The notes under the pieces: model-generated
What the model was told of the DNA's origin: nothing
Database searches by the model: none
Seen by the model: the letters and a program-made list of their open reading frames with translations, nothing else
Assembly: GCA_030586765.1 (NCBI GenBank)
Contig: JAUQZZ010000008.1
Coordinates: forward strand, 1-24,449
From: Candidatus Brocadiales bacterium
Lineage (GTDB): Bacteria > Planctomycetota > Brocadiia > Brocadiales > Bathyanammoxibiaceae
Length of the DNA stretch: 24,449 nucleotides
Direction: 5' to 3'
Part shown: one piece after another, positions 1 through 7,433 of the stretch
Position numbering within the stretch: position 1 is the stretch's first letter
Layout: each line of letters begins with the position of its first letter
Program-made: the position numbers and the translations under genes

Positions 1-410
1 CAGTAGTGACAGCGTAACCTGAGGGGAGTCTTCTTCATAACGTGGAGGTGGGTCTTGACCTTTTCATGATTAGAGATGCAGTTGGGGTTAAAGCATTTTA
101 CTATACCTACAAGCTCCTCTGGCAGGCTCACCCTTCTTTTTTCTACGACCTCATAGTTTTTTATGATGTTAAGGGTGGCATCAGGGGCTATGAGGGCAAT
201 CTTGTTCGCCTCCTCCTGGGTGAGGTTCTTACCTTCTATCTTTATTATGCCCTTTTTCCCTAGCTGTCCACTGGAGAGGTTCATGCCTATTAACACCACC
301 CGTCCCTCCTCCAGGATGTTCAGGATGGAGGCTACCTTGAAGGTGCTTTTACTATCTATGTGGTCTATAACGGTGCCGTCCTTGATGGCCGAGACTTGTA
401 GCTGTCTCAT
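1..410 (-). CDS. pyrI: Aspartate carbamoyltransferase regulatory subunit (partial, 3' end cut by window)
   Basis: PyrI is the regulatory chain of aspartate transcarbamoylase. It binds nucleotide effectors and docks on the PyrB catalytic trimers. The minus-strand reading frame from ATG at 408-410 gives 136 complete residues and runs off the window start. It begins MRQLQVSAIKDGTVIDHI, a close match to the PyrI N-terminus, and contains the family signatures IGMNLSSG, IKIE, APDATLN and NYEVVEK. Zinc-site cysteines are visible at C106, C111 and C134, in KCFNPNC and RCHY. The last partial codon (TG.) fits the fourth cysteine. An AAAGG sits just before the ATG. The gene lies downstream of pyrB in the same direction, as in enteric pyrBI, but is separated from it by a 228-bp hairpin-rich spacer. 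Identification is confident; the C-terminal ~15 residues are not visible. Confidence 0.93.
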   Translation of the reverse strand, partial: MRQLQVSAIKDGTVIDHIDSKSTFKVASILNILEEGRVVLIGMNLSSGQLGKKGIIKIEGKNLTQEEANKIALIAPDATLNIIKNYEVVEKRRVSLPEELVGIVKCFNPNCISNHEKVKTHLHVMKKTPLRLRCHY

Positions 411-431
411 TCCTTTAACCTTAGTTGCGTA

Positions 432-595
432 GGGGCAGGTCCTTAGACCTGCCCGTCGTTTAAGAGGGACAGACTTAAAAGTCTGTCCCTACAGGTTCTT
501 GTAGCAGGGCAACAAGCCCTGCTACACCCAGTACCCTACGAGGCCCTGCCCCCAAAGGGTATGCAGCCATCGGACGGGGATAAACCCTGTCCCTA
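432..595. repeat. Cluster of dissimilar short inverted repeats between pyrB and pyrI
   Basis: Five inverted repeats are packed into about 160 bp. (1) 433-441/446-454, arm GGGCAGGTC, loop 4. (2) 465-476/479-490, arm AGGGACAGACTT, 12 bp, loop 2. (3) 501-510/516-525, arm GTAGCAGGGC, loop 5. (4) 532-537/556-561, arm TACCCT, with an 18-nt interior. (5) 572-579/585-592, arm GGACGGGG, with one G-T pair. The arms differ in sequence but share a theme: GTAGGG-, CAGGG- or GGGACAG-type ends. They look like units of a dispersed palindromic repeat family that inserted next to each other, not copies of one unit. All lie in the transcribed spacer, so each would form an RNA hairpin. Confidence 0.85.
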
Positions 596-638
596 CTTTG
601 AACATCGGAGCAAGCGCCAGCGCCATAATATATCTGCC

Positions 639-1565
639 TCAACCCATGACCCCAAGGATAGAGGCCAGGAGGGACTCCCTGACGGGTATGCCGCTGTGGG
701 CCTGCTGGAAATATACGGCGTATGGGGTCGCATCCAGGCTTTCGTCCATCTCATCTACCCTGGGCAGGGGGTGGAGTATCTTTAGGTCCTTTTTTATCTT
801 CAGTCCCTCTAGCACTGCCTTATTCAGGCGATAGGTCCCCTTGACCTTTTCAAACTCCACAGGGTCAGCGAATCGCTCCTGTTGTATCCTGGTGCAGTAG
901 AGGACGTCTAGTTTATCGCTTATTTCTTCCAGGGAGTTATATTCGCTGTACCGGGCTCCCCTCTCCTTTAGTTCCTCCAGGTGGTCAGTGGGCATGCGCA
1001 GGGTAGGTGGTGAGATAAAATTCATGGAGCAATTAAAATGGGCCAGAGCATAGGCCAGGGAGTGCACAGTGCGGCCATATTTAAGGTCACCCAAGAAGCC
1101 TACTGTCAGGCCCTCCAGGGTGCCTTTGGTCTTTTGTACGGTGTAGAGGTCCAGGAAGGTCTGAGTGGGATGCTGATTAGCCCCATCGCCTGCATTTATT
1201 ACGGGTATATCAACGGCATCGGCCGCTAGTCTTGGGGCACCTTCAAGGAAGTGCCTTATGACGATGGCGCTGGAATACCCCTCGATAATCTTTACTGCAT
1301 CCCTGAGGGACTCGCCCTTGACAATAGAGGTAACCCCTGGCTCTGCGAAGCTAATAACTTCCCCTCCCATGAGCTTCATGGCCGACTCAAAGCTCATCCT
1401 TGTCCTGGTGGAGGGCTCAAAAAACAGGCTGGCCAGCACCTTCCCTTTCAAGAGGTCAGGATGCCTCTGGGACTCCATCTCTTTGGAGAGGTCTAGTATG
1501 TAAAGTATTTCTTCTTTTGTGAAGTCCCTAATGGAGATGATGTCTCTATTCTTTAGACTAACCAT
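639..1565 (-). CDS. pyrB: Aspartate carbamoyltransferase catalytic subunit
   Basis: PyrB condenses carbamoyl phosphate with L-aspartate, the first committed step of pyrimidine synthesis. Taking the ATG at 1563-1565, the product is 308 residues, normal for PyrB (about 305-311). The carbamoyl-phosphate loop FFEPSTRTR lies near residues 48-56 and the mobile lysine loop near K83. GDGANQHPTQT, GDLKYGRTVHS and HPLPRVDE are all present. The start is chosen because GGAAGG precedes it by 4 nt and the product then has the family length. An in-frame GTG at 1601 would add 12 unrelated residues and has no clear ribosome site. Having both pyrB and pyrI points to the regulated class B enzyme. The gene follows apgM by about 50 nt in the long minus-strand cluster. 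Confidence 0.96.
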   Translation of the reverse strand: MVSLKNRDIISIRDFTKEEILYILDLSKEMESQRHPDLLKGKVLASLFFEPSTRTRMSFESAMKLMGGEVISFAEPGVTSIVKGESLRDAVKIIEGYSSAIVIRHFLEGAPRLAADAVDIPVINAGDGANQHPTQTFLDLYTVQKTKGTLEGLTVGFLGDLKYGRTVHSLAYALAHFNCSMNFISPPTLRMPTDHLEELKERGARYSEYNSLEEISDKLDVLYCTRIQQERFADPVEFEKVKGTYRLNKAVLEGLKIKKDLKILHPLPRVDEMDESLDATPYAVYFQQAHSGIPVRESLLASILGVMG

Positions 1566-1616
1566 AGGGCCTTCCCATAGTATCAGAGACCACCCCTGCA
1601 CACAAGGGAAAAGGGG

Positions 1617-2930
1617 CTAGGCCACGGAATATCTTATCAGAAGGGGCATGAGCTGTGTCCCTTTCATCTCCCCAAGGGAGCCTCCTCTGCAGGCCTTTTC
1701 TGAGAAGGTTTTTGTACCATCGGGTTGTACTGAGCCACCGCAGATGACCAGGGGTACAGGGTCAGAAGAGTGGGACTTGAGTTGACAGGGTGTGGAATGG
1801 TCTGCAGTAAGGGATATGAGGGTAGTATCCAGATTTATTTGATTCAAGAGAGGGGCAAGATAGAATCTATCTATTGCCTCTATGACAGCCTTTTTCCCCA
1901 AGCCGTCTCCATCATGCCCTGGCACATCAGGCCCCTTTATATGGACGTAGAGCCCATCAAATTTTCCCAGGGCCCATAGGCTCTTTTTTACCCTCAGGGT
2001 GTAATCCCTTTTAAAGTTGGCCGTGGGCGGTGGGAGTTCTACTACCCGCATCCCCGTGAGGAGGGCAATGCCCCTCTCTACAGGCATATCTGCCAGGCAG
2101 GCAAAGGACTTTCCAAACTTCTTCTTGATGCTAGGGAAGGCAGGAAGCCTGTCTCCTGCATCCCTGAGAAGGAGGAGATTTGCAGGGAGAAAGCCCCTTT
2201 TCCTTCGGGCTGTATTCACGGGAGATGCCTCCAGGAGTTCGCAGCTCTTAAGGACGAATTCATTGACAAGGAGGGCCGCCATGGAAGCACCCTTTATGTC
2301 TTTCTGTCTTTCCAGGGGCTTACAATACTGGACTAGATTTTCATAAGAACCCTCTTCCTTAGCAACTCCCAGAACACCCTCTCTGGCGTAGGCAGGGTCT
2401 GTATTGGTTATCTCTCCAGAGAGCTTACTCTTTTTCGGGTGTATCACCAGCACGGCCCTGTGGCCTATGGTGTTCTTGAGCTCAAATGTGTTAGGAACGG
2501 ACTCTAGTTGTAGTTGGGAATTTATCTCCTTGCAGAGGAGGTGGGCCTCGTTGGTAGAGAGGTTTCGCCCTACTCGCCTATCCAGGATCTCCCGACCCTT
2601 GCCCCTGGTGGCAAAGTTTACCCTTAAGGCCAGGTCTCCTGGTCTGATCTCTAGACCAGAGGCAAAGGATTCCAGTGGGCCTCTACCGGTATAGTAACGA
2701 AAGGCATCGTAGCCCAGGATGCTTATCACCGCTACATCAGATTCTGGGGCAATACCCTTTCCTACAGGGTGCATAAGGCCTGTCTGACCCATCCTAGCCA
2801 GGCGGTCCATGTTGGGGGTGAAGGCAGCCTCAAGGGGCGTCTTACCGCCCAGCTCTTTAAGGCCGTAGGGACCGTCTGATAGGCCATCCAGCACTATATA
2901 CAAGAGTTTTCTTCTACCCTTTTTTGCCAT
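1617..2930 (-). CDS. apgM: 2,3-bisphosphoglycerate-independent phosphoglycerate mutase, archaeal type
   Basis: This enzyme interconverts 3- and 2-phosphoglycerate without a bisphosphoglycerate cofactor. It belongs to the alkaline-phosphatase superfamily, archaeal-type ApgM family, and is cytoplasmic. The product is 437 residues. Metal and catalytic motifs are visible: the N-terminal LDGLSDGP with D15, the ESD segment at S64-D65 that fits the phosphoserine site, then HIKGPDVPGHDGD and TADHSTPC near the C-terminus. Start ATG at 2928-2930 is preceded by GGGAAGGTGAG, a good ribosome site. It lies between the fumarase genes and pyrB, 75 nt after fumarase beta. In this context it probably serves gluconeogenesis or glycolysis alongside the TCA-type genes. 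Confidence 0.92.
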   Translation of the reverse strand: MAKKGRRKLLYIVLDGLSDGPYGLKELGGKTPLEAAFTPNMDRLARMGQTGLMHPVGKGIAPESDVAVISILGYDAFRYYTGRGPLESFASGLEIRPGDLALRVNFATRGKGREILDRRVGRNLSTNEAHLLCKEINSQLQLESVPNTFELKNTIGHRAVLVIHPKKSKLSGEITNTDPAYAREGVLGVAKEEGSYENLVQYCKPLERQKDIKGASMAALLVNEFVLKSCELLEASPVNTARRKRGFLPANLLLLRDAGDRLPAFPSIKKKFGKSFACLADMPVERGIALLTGMRVVELPPPTANFKRDYTLRVKKSLWALGKFDGLYVHIKGPDVPGHDGDGLGKKAVIEAIDRFYLAPLLNQINLDTTLISLTADHSTPCQLKSHSSDPVPLVICGGSVQPDGTKTFSEKACRGGSLGEMKGTQLMPLLIRYSVA

Positions 2931-3005
2931 GTCTCACCTTCCCTGGACTCTGTAAAAGGTGTGTGGAAAAGGAAGGCAGGCTAAAAACCTTGCCTAGAAG
3001 TTCCT

Positions 3006-3560
3006 TTATCTGCCGTATCTTGCCATGGCCTCCTTGTATAGGTCGTTGCCTTCTGAATCGTAGGCCACTATGCAGTAGAAATCTTCTACTTCAAGGCGAT
3101 AGATAGCCTCGGTACCCAGGTCCTTAAAGGCTATCATGTCACATTTTTTGATACTCTTTGCAATAAGGGCTGCTGCCCCTCCAATATTAGAGAAGTGAAC
3201 GGCCTTGTATTTCTTAATGAGGTCAATAACCTCTTGGGACCTATTACCCTTGCCTATGGTGCCCTTAAGCCCTTTCTCGTAGAGGGGGAGCATGTAGGGG
3301 TCCATCCTGGAACTGGTGGTGGGACCTGCAGAACCTATGACCTGTCCAGGTCTAGCAGGGGTGGGTCCGAGGTAATAGATGATCTGGCCCTTGAGGTCGA
3401 AGGGCAAGGGCTCACCCTTCTGGATGAGTTCTATCATCCGTTTATGGGTGGCATCCCTCCCCGAATAAAGCACCCCGCTTATGAGCACCTTCTGCCCTGC
3501 CCTCAGGCTCAGGACAGCGGCCTCATCCATGGGCGCACGTATTCTTACGAATTCAGGCAC
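3006..3560 (-). CDS. Class I fumarate hydratase, beta subunit (C-terminal half type)
   Basis: This is the small subunit of the two-subunit, oxygen-sensitive Fe-S fumarase, which reversibly hydrates fumarate to malate. The product is 184 residues, typical of the separate beta chain. Family signatures are visible: the N-terminal LRAGQKVLISGVLYSGRDA, YYLGPTPARPGQVIGSAGPT, then KGNRS and FSNIGGAAAL. The start is GTG at 3558-3560, preceded by AGGAGAGAGGG. It lies 12 nt downstream of the alpha subunit gene, so the two are co-expressed. A tartrate dehydratase beta chain looks alike, but the neighbouring TCA-type genes favour fumarase. Confidence 0.93.
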   Translation of the reverse strand: MPEFVRIRAPMDEAAVLSLRAGQKVLISGVLYSGRDATHKRMIELIQKGEPLPFDLKGQIIYYLGPTPARPGQVIGSAGPTTSSRMDPYMLPLYEKGLKGTIGKGNRSQEVIDLIKKYKAVHFSNIGGAAALIAKSIKKCDMIAFKDLGTEAIYRLEVEDFYCIVAYDSEGNDLYKEAMARYGR

Positions 3561-3572
3561 AATCCCTCTCTC

Positions 3573-4415
3573 CTATAAAGCGACTGTCCTTACTCGATGG
3601 GAATGGCATTCAATATTTACTGCCACAGGGAGGCTTGCAATGTGGGTGGGGTATTTCTCCACGTGAACAGACAGGGCGGTTATTCTGCCGCCCCACGCCT
3701 GGGGGCCCATACCCAGGTTATTTACCTTCTCCAGGAGTTCCTCTTCCAGTTCTCGGATGTGGGGTTCACTGTGGTGAGCACCCACCCTTCTAAAGAGGGA
3801 CTTCTTTGCAATCCAGGCCGCCTGATCGAAGGTGCCTCCCAGACCCACCCCTACAATGAGAGGAGGACAGGGTCTACCGCCTCCCCTTCTCACTGTATCT
3901 ACCACAAAGTCTATTATCCCTTTCCTTCCCTGGGCAGGTGTGAGCATAGAGAATCGGCTCATGTTCTCGCATCCAGAGCCCTTGGCCATCATGGTGATTT
4001 TGAATTGGTTGCCTGGCGCCACCTCCACATGAACCACTGGAGGGGTGTTATCGCCAGTACTGCCCCGTAGTATAGGGTCTCGAACTATGGAGGCACGAAG
4101 GTAACCTTTTGTGTAGGCCTGACCCACACCCTGGTTAATGGCCTCAAAGAGGCCACCACCTACCACCTGTACCTCCTGCCCCATCTCCACAAAGACCACG
4201 CTAGTACCGGTATCCTGGCATACGGGCATCTTTTCTTCCCTACCTATCTTTACATTCTGTAAGAGATGGGATAGTATCTCTTTGCCTAAGGGGGATTCCT
4301 CTTCCCTGTGGGCCTTCTCCAGGGCGGCCACCAGGTCATCCCCCAGGAGGTGGGTTATCTCCATGAAGGTCTTTTCTACAGCATCCGTAATAGCCCCGGC
4401 CTCTATGGTGCGCAT
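3573..4415 (-). CDS. Class I fumarate hydratase, alpha subunit (Fe-S cluster subunit)
   Basis: This is the large subunit of two-subunit class I fumarase and carries the [4Fe-4S] cluster that binds fumarate/malate. The product is 280 residues, normal for the family. The three candidate cluster cysteines are present: C66 in PVCQDTG, C149 in GSGCENMS and C270 in NIECHSHR. RGSTGDNTPP and GVGLGGTFDQAA are also typical. Its ATG overlaps the stop of the upstream GNAT-KorC gene as TGATG and it has only a weak ribosome site, which suggests translational coupling. With korABCD, sucCD and the citrate-synthase-like gene upstream, it supplies the fumarate/malate step of an anaerobic TCA pathway in either direction. 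Confidence 0.95.
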   Translation of the reverse strand: MRTIEAGAITDAVEKTFMEITHLLGDDLVAALEKAHREEESPLGKEILSHLLQNVKIGREEKMPVCQDTGTSVVFVEMGQEVQVVGGGLFEAINQGVGQAYTKGYLRASIVRDPILRGSTGDNTPPVVHVEVAPGNQFKITMMAKGSGCENMSRFSMLTPAQGRKGIIDFVVDTVRRGGGRPCPPLIVGVGLGGTFDQAAWIAKKSLFRRVGAHHSEPHIRELEEELLEKVNNLGMGPQAWGGRITALSVHVEKYPTHIASLPVAVNIECHSHRVRTVAL

Positions 4416-5407
4416 CAGTCTTGATAGGTGTAGCCGTATTTTATGGCCCTGATATTTTCATCTAAGAATCTGGCAGGGAGTTCAGCGCGGAAGTCTACCT
4501 TATCTATGGGGATGCCTATGTCGTGGAGTAGTCTTCCCAGGGCAATCATGTTTATAAACAAAGGGCTACCAAACTTTTCTATGGCCTCCCGCTGGAAGGG
4601 CACGGTGGCTGATTCTGGAGGAGCCTCCTTTTCTGATACAGAAGCCTCTACTATCTGCCTTTCTGCCTCAAAGGGCCTCCTTGTAGTCTTTGCGAGTTGT
4701 AGGTAGATATCGGCCTTCTCGAAGAAGGGTACTTCTACCTTTTCATCAGAGAATACGATCTCCGCTGTTATCTCCCCTCCCCTGACTGTAGCATCGTAGA
4801 GGACGTTCATGGTAACCTCTTTACCCATCTTTGCCAGTATATTGGCTAAGGCGTGGGCCATGGCCTTGATGCCCTGGCCTGCCTCCCCAGCCAATACAAT
4901 CCTCTTGGCCACTACCCTGGGACGTACTTCCAGGGGTTTAACCATGAGAAGGAGATTTACGCCGAAGTACTGCTCCTCTATATGGGCCTTCTCTAGGTAG
5001 CCCAGGCCTGCCAGGAACCTACAGGTGACGGCATCTTCTGGATAGATAAATATCCTGCTTTCATAGCAGCGGTGCCTCTCAAATTCCTTTAAGGTTCTCT
5101 CAAGGAGTTTCCTTCCGTAGCCCCTTTTCCTGTACTCTCTGTCAATATAAAACCAATGTATGTGGCCCACCCCCTCTGTTGCCCAGGCGAACATATACCC
5201 TATTACCTTTCTATCTTCTTTCACTACCAGATAGACGCAGTTCTCACTGCTCAGCCTTTTTCTGACCTTCTTGGGGTCGTAAGGTTTCTTAAGATGCTCC
5301 CTCTCCTCCTGAGGGCGGCTCTGGTGTATATCATCTATACTCCGACAGAAGAGCTCCAGAGTGGCCTCTACATCGCTATCCTTCAGACCTTCTATACTAA
5401 AGTCCAT
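4415..5407 (-). CDS. korC: GNAT acetyltransferase fused to 2-oxoacid:ferredoxin oxidoreductase gamma subunit (KorC)
   Basis: One uninterrupted 330-residue frame joins two unrelated domains. Residues ~1-157 are a GNAT N-acyltransferase, with the acetyl-CoA loop RKRGYG at 93-98 inside YIDREYRKRGYGRKLLE and a following AGLGYLEK segment. Residues ~166-330 are the gamma domain of 2-oxoacid:ferredoxin oxidoreductase: RIVLAGEAGQGI near 169-180, then YDATVRGGE and a C-terminal PARFLDENIRAIKYGY. It follows korB with an 11-nt overlap and has the place of korC in a korDABC order, so the gamma part very likely completes the oxidoreductase. The GNAT role is unknown. It could acylate a subunit or a small molecule, or sense acyl-CoA. 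Ordinary KorC proteins lack this domain. No frameshift or internal start is needed to explain the frame. Confidence 0.88.
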   Translation of the reverse strand: MDFSIEGLKDSDVEATLELFCRSIDDIHQSRPQEEREHLKKPYDPKKVRKRLSSENCVYLVVKEDRKVIGYMFAWATEGVGHIHWFYIDREYRKRGYGRKLLERTLKEFERHRCYESRIFIYPEDAVTCRFLAGLGYLEKAHIEEQYFGVNLLLMVKPLEVRPRVVAKRIVLAGEAGQGIKAMAHALANILAKMGKEVTMNVLYDATVRGGEITAEIVFSDEKVEVPFFEKADIYLQLAKTTRRPFEAERQIVEASVSEKEAPPESATVPFQREAIEKFGSPLFINMIALGRLLHDIGIPIDKVDFRAELPARFLDENIRAIKYGYTYQD

Positions 5408-6164
5408 TTATTGTTATACCTATCTCGTTTTCCTTAAGGGAATCGACGTTGTCGTTAATCTTGTAGGTATTCTTATAACACATGAGCATCTCGTAGCCGT
5501 CTTTAAATCCAAGACGGCGGCCGTTATTCACTATGCACTGGCAGATGACGTCTACAAAGGAAAGCCCAGGATGTCTCAGGGCCTCCATGATACATTTCTT
5601 AAGATGCTGCAGGTGGAAGGTGGTGCTCCTGGCATAGAAACAGTGGTGGGCCTTTATTATTGCCTGGGCGTCAACTGGTACATCGTGGTTGCCTTCCGGG
5701 GTGGTAAGGGTCTTCGTCCCTTGCCTGGTAGCAGGAGAAACCTGTCCACCTGTCATCCCGTATATCTCGTTAGAGTAGCAGATTACGGTTATAGGTGTGT
5801 TTCTCCTAGCGGCATGGAGGAGGTGGTTTCCTCCTATGCCCAGGAGGTCTCCGTCGCCGCTCAAGACCACCACACGGAAGTTTTCGTTGGCTACTTTTAT
5901 GCCTTCTGCTAGAGGTATGGCTCTGCCGTGGGCCGTGTGGACAGAGTCTAGGTCAAAGAAGCCTGCGCTCCTTCCTGCACAGCCTATGCCAGAGACAACA
6001 ACGGTCTTATCCTTTTCAAAGTTCAGTTCGTGGAAGGCCTCACAAACCAACTTTAGTATTATGCCGTTGCCACAGCCCGGACACCAGGGGGTGGGAAGCA
6101 ACTCTCTCTTTAAAAAATCTTTCCAACCTTGTATGCTGTTCACGGACTCACCTTCACTTATCAT
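5397..6164 (-). CDS. korB: 2-oxoglutarate (2-oxoacid):ferredoxin oxidoreductase beta subunit
   Basis: This is the thiamine-diphosphate-binding subunit of the ferredoxin-dependent 2-oxoacid oxidoreductase, which makes succinyl-CoA and reduced ferredoxin from 2-oxoglutarate, or runs in reverse. The product is 255 residues. Visible motifs are WCPGCGNG (C28, C31; Fe-S site), SGIGC, HGRAIPLAEGIK, the TPP motif from GDGD at 103-106 to the NHLLHAARRN segment, and YGMTGGQ. Start ATG is preceded by TAAGG. The 3' end overlaps the start of the GNAT-korC gene by 11 nt. Substrate choice (2-oxoglutarate rather than pyruvate or a branched 2-oxoacid) is inferred from sucCD, the citrate-synthase-like gene and fumarase in the same cluster. 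Confidence 0.93.
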   Translation of the reverse strand: MISEGESVNSIQGWKDFLKRELLPTPWCPGCGNGIILKLVCEAFHELNFEKDKTVVVSGIGCAGRSAGFFDLDSVHTAHGRAIPLAEGIKVANENFRVVVLSGDGDLLGIGGNHLLHAARRNTPITVICYSNEIYGMTGGQVSPATRQGTKTLTTPEGNHDVPVDAQAIIKAHHCFYARSTTFHLQHLKKCIMEALRHPGLSFVDVICQCIVNNGRRLGFKDGYEMLMCYKNTYKINDNVDSLKENEIGITINGL

Positions 6165-6181
6165 GCCTTAGGCAGATTAGC

Positions 6182-7228
6182 CTACGGCGAACTTACCGAA
6201 ATCTGCCTCAGGCCTTTATTCCTCAGCTCGACAAGTCTATTCCATATCTCCTTCAGGTCCAGTCTTCCCCCTGGTAGGGCAATCAACTCTACTGGCCTGT
6301 GGAGAAGCCTTTCTACCTCATAGCAGTATTGTCCCATATTCATTTCTACTACTATTATATTTTCGAAGCGAGAGGCGATGTCTTTGAGTTCCTCAATAAT
6401 AGGGAAGACCCTTATGGGCCTGAAGATAGCATATTTATCCTTGAAGTTATAAACCGCCCTGGAGAGGGCACCCAGGGCGATTATCAGGGTGTCTGCCACA
6501 TCGTTTTCAATGTATTCGTAGAAGTTATAATTCTTTGATACCTCTATGCACTTCTTTTGGAAGTGGGATATGAGGTTTCTGTGCGCATCGGGGTCAGAGG
6601 TCAGAGGCTTGGAGTCCAGATGGGTGAGTCCTGTGAAATGGCGGTTGCCACCACCCAGCGGGGGTCTTGACCTGGCAACTACTGGGTATTTCTTTAGCTC
6701 CACGGTCTCATAGAGGTGACTAATATAACCGTCGCTGAGGAGGATTACCGGGCTCAGGGACTCTTCCGCCGCATTAAAGGCACTAAAGGTGTGGTGGTAG
6801 AGTTCTTCCACAGAATTAGGATAGAATACTATAGGGAAGTAGTCACCGTGACTGCCGTGTCTTGTCTGTATGATGTCTCCCTGGGCAGGGAAGGTGGGCA
6901 TGCCAGTGCTGGGGCCCACCCTCTGTACATTTACAATTACCAGAGGCACCTCCATCATATGGGCCAGTCCAATGCTTTCTTGCATGAGGGAAAATCCAGG
7001 ACCGCTGGTGGCCGTCATGGCCTTTAGCCCAGCCAGGGAAGCCCCTATGACGGCATTTATAGAGGCAATCTCGTCCTCCATCTGCAAGACCTTTATGTGC
7101 TTCTTCCCCACTAGTTCGTGGAGTACCTCTGAGGCAGGAGTGATGGGATATCCAGCAAAGAAGCCAAGCCCAGCCCTCTCTGCAGCGTAGACTATCGCCT
7201 GGTTACCTTGTAGGAGCGTCTTCGACAT
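6182..7228 (-). CDS. korA: 2-oxoglutarate (2-oxoacid):ferredoxin oxidoreductase alpha subunit
   Basis: This is the alpha chain of the heterotetrameric 2-oxoacid:ferredoxin oxidoreductase. The product is 348 residues. GYPITPASEV at residues 26-35 is the family's pyrimidine-binding signature. QMEDEIASINAVIGASLAG, TATSGPGFSLMQE and the central RVGPSTGMPT/QGD segment are also diagnostic. The ATG lies inside korD (26-nt overlap) and is preceded by AAAGGT. It sits in the usual korD-A-B-C order and has the length of the separate alpha chain, not of a fused single-chain pyruvate oxidoreductase. Confidence 0.94.
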   Translation of the reverse strand: MSKTLLQGNQAIVYAAERAGLGFFAGYPITPASEVLHELVGKKHIKVLQMEDEIASINAVIGASLAGLKAMTATSGPGFSLMQESIGLAHMMEVPLVIVNVQRVGPSTGMPTFPAQGDIIQTRHGSHGDYFPIVFYPNSVEELYHHTFSAFNAAEESLSPVILLSDGYISHLYETVELKKYPVVARSRPPLGGGNRHFTGLTHLDSKPLTSDPDAHRNLISHFQKKCIEVSKNYNFYEYIENDVADTLIIALGALSRAVYNFKDKYAIFRPIRVFPIIEELKDIASRFENIIVVEMNMGQYCYEVERLLHRPVELIALPGGRLDLKEIWNRLVELRNKGLRQISVSSP

Positions 7229-7421
7229 AGTAAACCTTTACCACCTCTATAGCCATATCAGGGCAGTACCTTTCACACATGTAACAGGCAATACACCTAT
7301 CGTAAGAAACAAGCCTGCTACCAACTATCTCCAGGTTGTGGGTGGGACAAAATTGAGGACAGATATTACAACGCTTGCAATAGTTATGACTTATGGCTAC
7401 TTCGCCCTTTTTTCTTGGCAT
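7203..7421 (-). CDS. korD: 2x[4Fe-4S] ferredoxin-type delta subunit of 2-oxoacid:ferredoxin oxidoreductase
   Basis: This 72-residue protein has two full cluster motifs: C15-x2-C18-x2-C21-x3-C25 and C43-x2-C46-x2-C49-x3-C53. It is the delta subunit that carries electrons from the TPP/Fe-S core to ferredoxin. It overlaps korA by 26 nt and follows sucD by 12 nt. No good ribosome site precedes its ATG; the upstream bases are AT-rich, including TATAAT at the sucD stop. It may therefore be translated by coupling to sucD. A free ferredoxin is less likely given the fixed position ahead of korA. Confidence 0.93.
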   Translation of the reverse strand: MPRKKGEVAISHNYCKRCNICPQFCPTHNLEIVGSRLVSYDRCIACYMCERYCPDMAIEVVKVYYVEDAPTR

Positions 7422-7433
7422 ATTTAAAAACTA

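Noticed and set aside
163..432. Plus-strand ORF over the pyrI region
   Set aside because: The opposite strand encodes an unmistakable PyrI with zinc-site cysteines, so the plus-strand frame is a shadow.
432..595. Repeat block between pyrB and pyrI as a CRISPR array
   Set aside because: The repeat units differ from one another and the spacing is irregular. They are individual hairpins, not identical repeats with unique spacers.
1566..1601. GTG at 1601 as the pyrB start
   Set aside because: It adds 12 residues without family similarity and lacks a ribosome site, while the ATG at 1565 has GGAAGG upstream and gives the normal length.
2974..2995. Hairpin in the gap between the fumarase beta gene and apgM
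   Set aside because: The stem is only 5 plus 2 bp with a bulge and is not followed by a T-run on the minus strand, so it is not a convincing terminator.
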